Below, piece after piece: positions 60,955 to 64,000 of a stretch of DNA of 64,000 bases (position 1 is the stretch's first letter; each line of letters starts with the position of its first letter). A model generated the notes under the pieces. That model searched no databases. It saw only the letters and a program-made list of their open reading frames with translations, and was not told the origin of the DNA. The translations under genes and the position numbers were made by a program. The DNA is taken from positions 1 through 64,000 of the forward strand of contig NZ_PYAK01000008.1 in assembly GCF_003264365.1 (NCBI RefSeq). Reading direction: 5' to 3'. Source of the stretch: Micromonospora noduli (GTDB taxonomy: Bacteria > Actinomycetota > Actinomycetes > Mycobacteriales > Micromonosporaceae).

Positions 60955-62012
60955 CCGATGAACCACTGCTGCGGGTACGCGGCCTGAGCAAGCACTTCCC
61001 GGTACGCCAGGGGCTGCGTGCCACCGGTCTGGTGCGGGCGGTGGACGGGCTCGACTTCGACGTGCGCCCCGGCGAGACGCTCGGCCTGGTGGGGGAGTCG
61101 GGCTGCGGCAAGACCACCACCGGTCGGATGCTGGTGCGGCTGCTGGAACCGACGAGCGGCAGCATCGAGTTCGACGGGCGGGACATCACGCACGCCGGCC
61201 GCCGGGAGTTGCGCCCGCTGCGCCAGGAACTCCAGATCATCTTCCAGGACCCGTACGCCTCGCTGAACCCCCGGCACACAGTGGGCCGGATCGTGGCGAT
61301 GCCGCTACAGGTCAACGGGATCAAGCCGCCGGGTGGGATCAAGGCCCGGGTGCAGGAGTTGCTGGAGCTGGTCGGGCTGAACCCGGAGCACTACAACCGG
61401 TACCCGCACGAGTTCTCCGGTGGTCAGCGCCAGCGCATCGGTATCGCCCGCGCGTTGGCCCTGCGGCCGAAGCTGATCGTCGCGGACGAGCCGGTGAGCG
61501 CGCTGGACGTCTCGATCCAGGCGCAGGTCGTCAACCTGCTGCGCGACCTGCAACGCGAGCTTGGCCTGGCCTTCGTGTTCATCGCGCACGACCTGGCCGT
61601 GGTCCGGCACTTCTGCCAGCGGGTCGCTGTCATGTACCTGGGGCGGATCGTGGAGATCGGCGACCGGGCGGACATCTACGAGCGCCCGCAGCACCCGTAC
61701 ACGCGGGCGTTGCTCTCGGCGATCCCGGACGTCACCCAGCTCGGTCCGGCGGGTCGGATCCGGCTGACCGGTGACGTGCCCACCCCGTTGGACCCGCCGT
61801 CGGGCTGCCGGTTCCGTACCCGCTGCTGGAAGGCGCAGGACGTCTGTGCCACCGAGGAGCCCGCGCTGGTGCCGCGCGACGGCGGCAACCAGGCCACCGC
61901 GTGCCACTTCCCGGAACCAGCCGGCGCCGGCCTGGTGGCGGAGGCCGCCGCGATCGGCGTCGAGCCGGAGGGCCGCGGGGTCGAAGCGAACGTCGAGGAG
62001 GTGCCGTCGTGA
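60951..62012 (+). CDS. Oligopeptide ABC transporter ATP-binding protein, OppF/DppF type (locus 2)
   Basis: A 353-residue ATPase with Walker [10 protein letters not shown], signature [10 protein letters not shown], Walker [13 protein letters not shown] and H-loop [11 protein letters not shown]. Its C-terminal domain has [17 protein letters not shown] overlaps the previous stop by four bases. It is very similar in plan to the OppF of locus 1 ([18 protein letters not shown] versus [18 protein letters not shown]). Confidence 0.93.
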   Translation: MTDEPLLRVRGLSKHFPVRQGLRATGLVRAVDGLDFDVRPGETLGLVGESGCGKTTTGRMLVRLLEPTSGSIEFDGRDITHAGRRELRPLRQELQIIFQDPYASLNPRHTVGRIVAMPLQVNGIKPPGGIKARVQELLELVGLNPEHYNRYPHEFSGGQRQRIGIARALALRPKLIVADEPVSALDVSIQAQVVNLLRDLQRELGLAFVFIAHDLAVVRHFCQRVAVMYLGRIVEIGDRADIYERPQHPYTRALLSAIPDVTQLGPAGRIRLTGDVPTPLDPPSGCRFRTRCWKAQDVCATEEPALVPRDGGNQATACHFPEPAGAGLVAEAAAIGVEPEGRGVEANVEEVPS

Positions 62013-63016
62013 GCCTGTCCCCGGTGGAGGGTGTCGCGCTGGCCGAGATCGAGTCCGGTGGCGACGAGGGCGGAGCCGCGACCAAGGGCGTCGTCGGTCG
62101 CTCGCCCGGTCAGCTCGCCTGGCTGCGGCTGCGCCGCGACCGTACGGCCGTGGTCAGCGGCGTACTCCTGGTCTTTTTCCTGCTGTTGGGGTTGGCCGCC
62201 CCGCTGATCGAGATGGTCTACGGGATCGGCCCGCGGGAGCAGTTCCAGAACATGCTGGACGGCTTCGGCATGCCGCTGGGGTACGCCGGCGGGGTCAGCG
62301 GCGAGCACTGGTTCGGTCTGGAGCCGGGGCTGGGCCGGGACATCTTCATCCGGCTGATCTACGGGCTGCGGACCTCGCTGTTCATCGCGTTCGCAGCGGC
62401 CCTGATCACCGCGACGATCGGGATCGTGCTGGGCGCGCTCGCCGGCTACCTCGGCGGCTGGCTCGACGCGGTGATCAACTGGATCACCGACCTGACCCTG
62501 GCTATGCCCTTCCTGATCATCGCGTTGGCGCTCACTCCCACCATCACGCTGCGCTTCTACGGCGAGCGGGGGCAGGTGTCGTCCGCCTTCGGGGTGGGCG
62601 TGCTGATCGCCGTCTTCGCCATCTTCGGCTGGACCAGCACGGCCCGGCTGGTCCGCGGGCAGGTGATCGCGCTGCGCGAGCGGGAGTTCGTGGAGGCGGC
62701 CCGGGCCAGCGGGGCCGGGCTGGGGCACATGCTCTTCCGGCAGTTGCTGCCGAACATCTGGGCGCCGATCCTGGTGTCGTTCTCCCTGGCGGTGCCGCAG
62801 TTCATCACCAGCGAGGCGGCGCTGTCGTTCATCGGCGTCGGTCTCAGCGACGAGACGCCGAGCTTCGGCCGAATGATCTACCGCAGTCTGGACTTCCTCC
62901 AGACCGACCCGGCGTACGTGTTCTTCCCGGGCATCACGATCTTCGCGCTGGTGTTCGCCTTCAACCTCTTCGGCGACGCGTTGCGGGACGCGCTCGACCC
63001 GAAGTCGTCCCGGTAG
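62009..63016 (+). CDS. Oligopeptide ABC transporter permease, OppC/DppC type (locus 2)
   Basis: A 335-residue permease. A cytoplasmic N terminus of about 45 residues is followed by the first helix ([20 protein letters not shown]), a long exterior loop and five more helices. The coupling motif begins [20 protein letters not shown], and the C terminus is [17 protein letters not shown] at 62009 overlaps the OppF stop (GTGA). Confidence 0.93.
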   Translation: MSLSPVEGVALAEIESGGDEGGAATKGVVGRSPGQLAWLRLRRDRTAVVSGVLLVFFLLLGLAAPLIEMVYGIGPREQFQNMLDGFGMPLGYAGGVSGEHWFGLEPGLGRDIFIRLIYGLRTSLFIAFAAALITATIGIVLGALAGYLGGWLDAVINWITDLTLAMPFLIIALALTPTITLRFYGERGQVSSAFGVGVLIAVFAIFGWTSTARLVRGQVIALREREFVEAARASGAGLGHMLFRQLLPNIWAPILVSFSLAVPQFITSEAALSFIGVGLSDETPSFGRMIYRSLDFLQTDPAYVFFPGITIFALVFAFNLFGDALRDALDPKSSR

Positions 63017-63027
63017 GGGTCAAAATC

Positions 63028-64000
63028 ATGGCGCGATTTCTGCTCAAGCGACTCTTCTCCGCCACGCTGACCCTCTTCGCGGTGAGCGTGTTGACCTTCC
63101 TGATGTTCTTCGCCCTGCCGCGTGACCCGGTCAGCAGCATCTGCTCGAAGAACTGCAACCCGGAGCGGCTGGAGCGGGTCCGCGACGACCTGGGCCTGAA
63201 CGACCCGCTGATCAGCCAGTACGCCGGTTACATGAAGGGCATCGTGACCGGTCGGGACCTGGGCAGCGCCCAGGGCGGCCGGTGCGACGCACCCTGCCTG
63301 GGCTGGTCGTACGTCACCAACGAGGCCGTCTCGGACACCATCGCCCGGGTGCTGCCGGTGACGCTGAGCATCGTGATCCCTGCGGCCATCCTCTGGTTGC
63401 TGCTCGGCGTGGGGCTCGGCATGGTGTCCGCGCTGCGTCGGGGCACCTGGCTGGATCGGCTGGCGATCGGATTCTCGCTGACCGGCGCGTCGTTGCAGCT
63501 GTACTTCGTGGGCGCGGTGCTGCTGCTGGTGTTCGTCTACAACCTGCGGCTGTTGCCGGTGCCGAGCTACACCTCAATCTTCGACAACCCGGCGAAGTGG
63601 GCCAGCGGATTGGTGCTGGCCTGGGTGGCGCTGGCCTTCCTCTTCTCGGCCATCTACGCCAGGTTGTCGCGGGCGCAGATGTTGGAGACGCTGTCGGAGG
63701 ACTTCGTCCGGACCGCGCGGGCCAAGGGCCTGGCCAAACCCAAGGTGTACGGGCGACACGCGCTGCGCGCGGCGATCACCCCGGTGGTGACCATCGCGGG
63801 GCTGGACGTGGGCGGGGCGCTGGGCGGGACGGTGATCACCGAGACGACGTTCGGCATCCAGGGGTTGGGGCGTACGGCGGTGGACGCGGTGCGCTCGGGC
63901 GATCTGCCCACCATCATGGCCACCGTGCTGATCGCCGCGGTCTTCGTGGTGTTGGCGAACGTACTGGTGGACCTGCTCTACGCGGCCATCGACCCCCGGG
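63028..64000 (+). CDS. Oligopeptide ABC transporter permease, OppB/DppB type (locus 2), 3' end cut
   Basis: ATG at 63028 opens a frame (MARFLLKRLFSATLTLFAVS) that runs to the window end without a stop, 324 codons. It has the OppB plan: first helix, exterior loop with two Cys in SICSKNCNPERL, five further helices, coupling motif beginning DFVRTARAKGLAKPKVYGRH, and the end DLLYAAIDPR. Only a few residues should be missing. A binding-protein gene would be expected beyond the edge. Confidence 0.92.
   Translation, partial: MARFLLKRLFSATLTLFAVSVLTFLMFFALPRDPVSSICSKNCNPERLERVRDDLGLNDPLISQYAGYMKGIVTGRDLGSAQGGRCDAPCLGWSYVTNEAVSDTIARVLPVTLSIVIPAAILWLLLGVGLGMVSALRRGTWLDRLAIGFSLTGASLQLYFVGAVLLLVFVYNLRLLPVPSYTSIFDNPAKWASGLVLAWVALAFLFSAIYARLSRAQMLETLSEDFVRTARAKGLAKPKVYGRHALRAAITPVVTIAGLDVGGALGGTVITETTFGIQGLGRTAVDAVRSGDLPTIMATVLIAAVFVVLANVLVDLLYAAIDPR

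Overview
The window is high-GC DNA with GTG/ATG starts, many 4-base ATGA/GTGA overlaps and a typical actinobacterial gene set: archaeal-style ValS, monomer-type NADP isocitrate dehydrogenase, an SdhCAB set with a 5-helix anchor, a SigE-type sigma factor, and a DUF6350 – purN – purH order. Gene content and order point to Micromonosporaceae, most likely Micromonospora. This is inference from memory of such genomes; no search was run.

Layout. 1-3.3 kb: tail of a membrane protein, a Pro/Gln-rich DUF4190-like protein, and purN-purH. 3.4-9.1 kb (minus): a complete oligopeptide ABC importer, oppA-B-C-D-F. 9.6-14 kb: folD, mdh, an MBL hydrolase and icd. 14.3-19.4 kb (minus): deoR-galT, then a family-2 glycosyltransferase followed by a degenerate-sulfurylase/APS-kinase fusion. 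19.7-23.8 kb: a four-gene ABC-2 export operon plus a membrane protein. 23.9-30.3 kb (minus): valS and a two-subunit ABC exporter with asymmetric ATP sites. 30.4-32.4 kb: ada-alkA and ogt, an alkylation-repair pair. 32.4-38.4 kb: FAD oxidase, a sigma factor with a repeat-bearing membrane partner, peptidase E, an exonuclease and ychF. 38.5-51.9 kb is an accessory-looking stretch: a broken DUF6928-like gene, an IS481-type transposase remnant, small hypotheticals, methyltransferases, an orphan HflX N-domain, a nucleotidyltransferase, an ArsR/SRPBCC operon with clear operator repeats, an MFS exporter, LysR and small VOC/DUF1801/PCD-like genes. 52.1-59.1 kb (minus): sdhC-A-B and a TldD/TldE pair. 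59.8-64 kb: a second oligopeptide importer (D-F-C-B), cut by the window end.

The most unusual signal is a family of long palindromic repeats whose arms begin GTTGATCA(A/T)GAGGTT. Three copies lie between convergent genes (3.3, 11.7 and 52.0 kb). A fourth sits in frame inside the coding sequence of the Ada-AlkA protein (31.3 kb) and is translated there. A diverged long inverted repeat lies near 59.5 kb and an isolated half-element near 35.7 kb. Other points of interest are a 62-bp tandem duplication between tldD and tldE, a C-terminal extension of about 100 residues on SdhB, a degenerate sulfurylase domain fused to APS kinase, and a 57-bp tandem repeat inside the sigma-factor partner gene. No tRNA, rRNA, CRISPR array, prophage or replication origin was seen.
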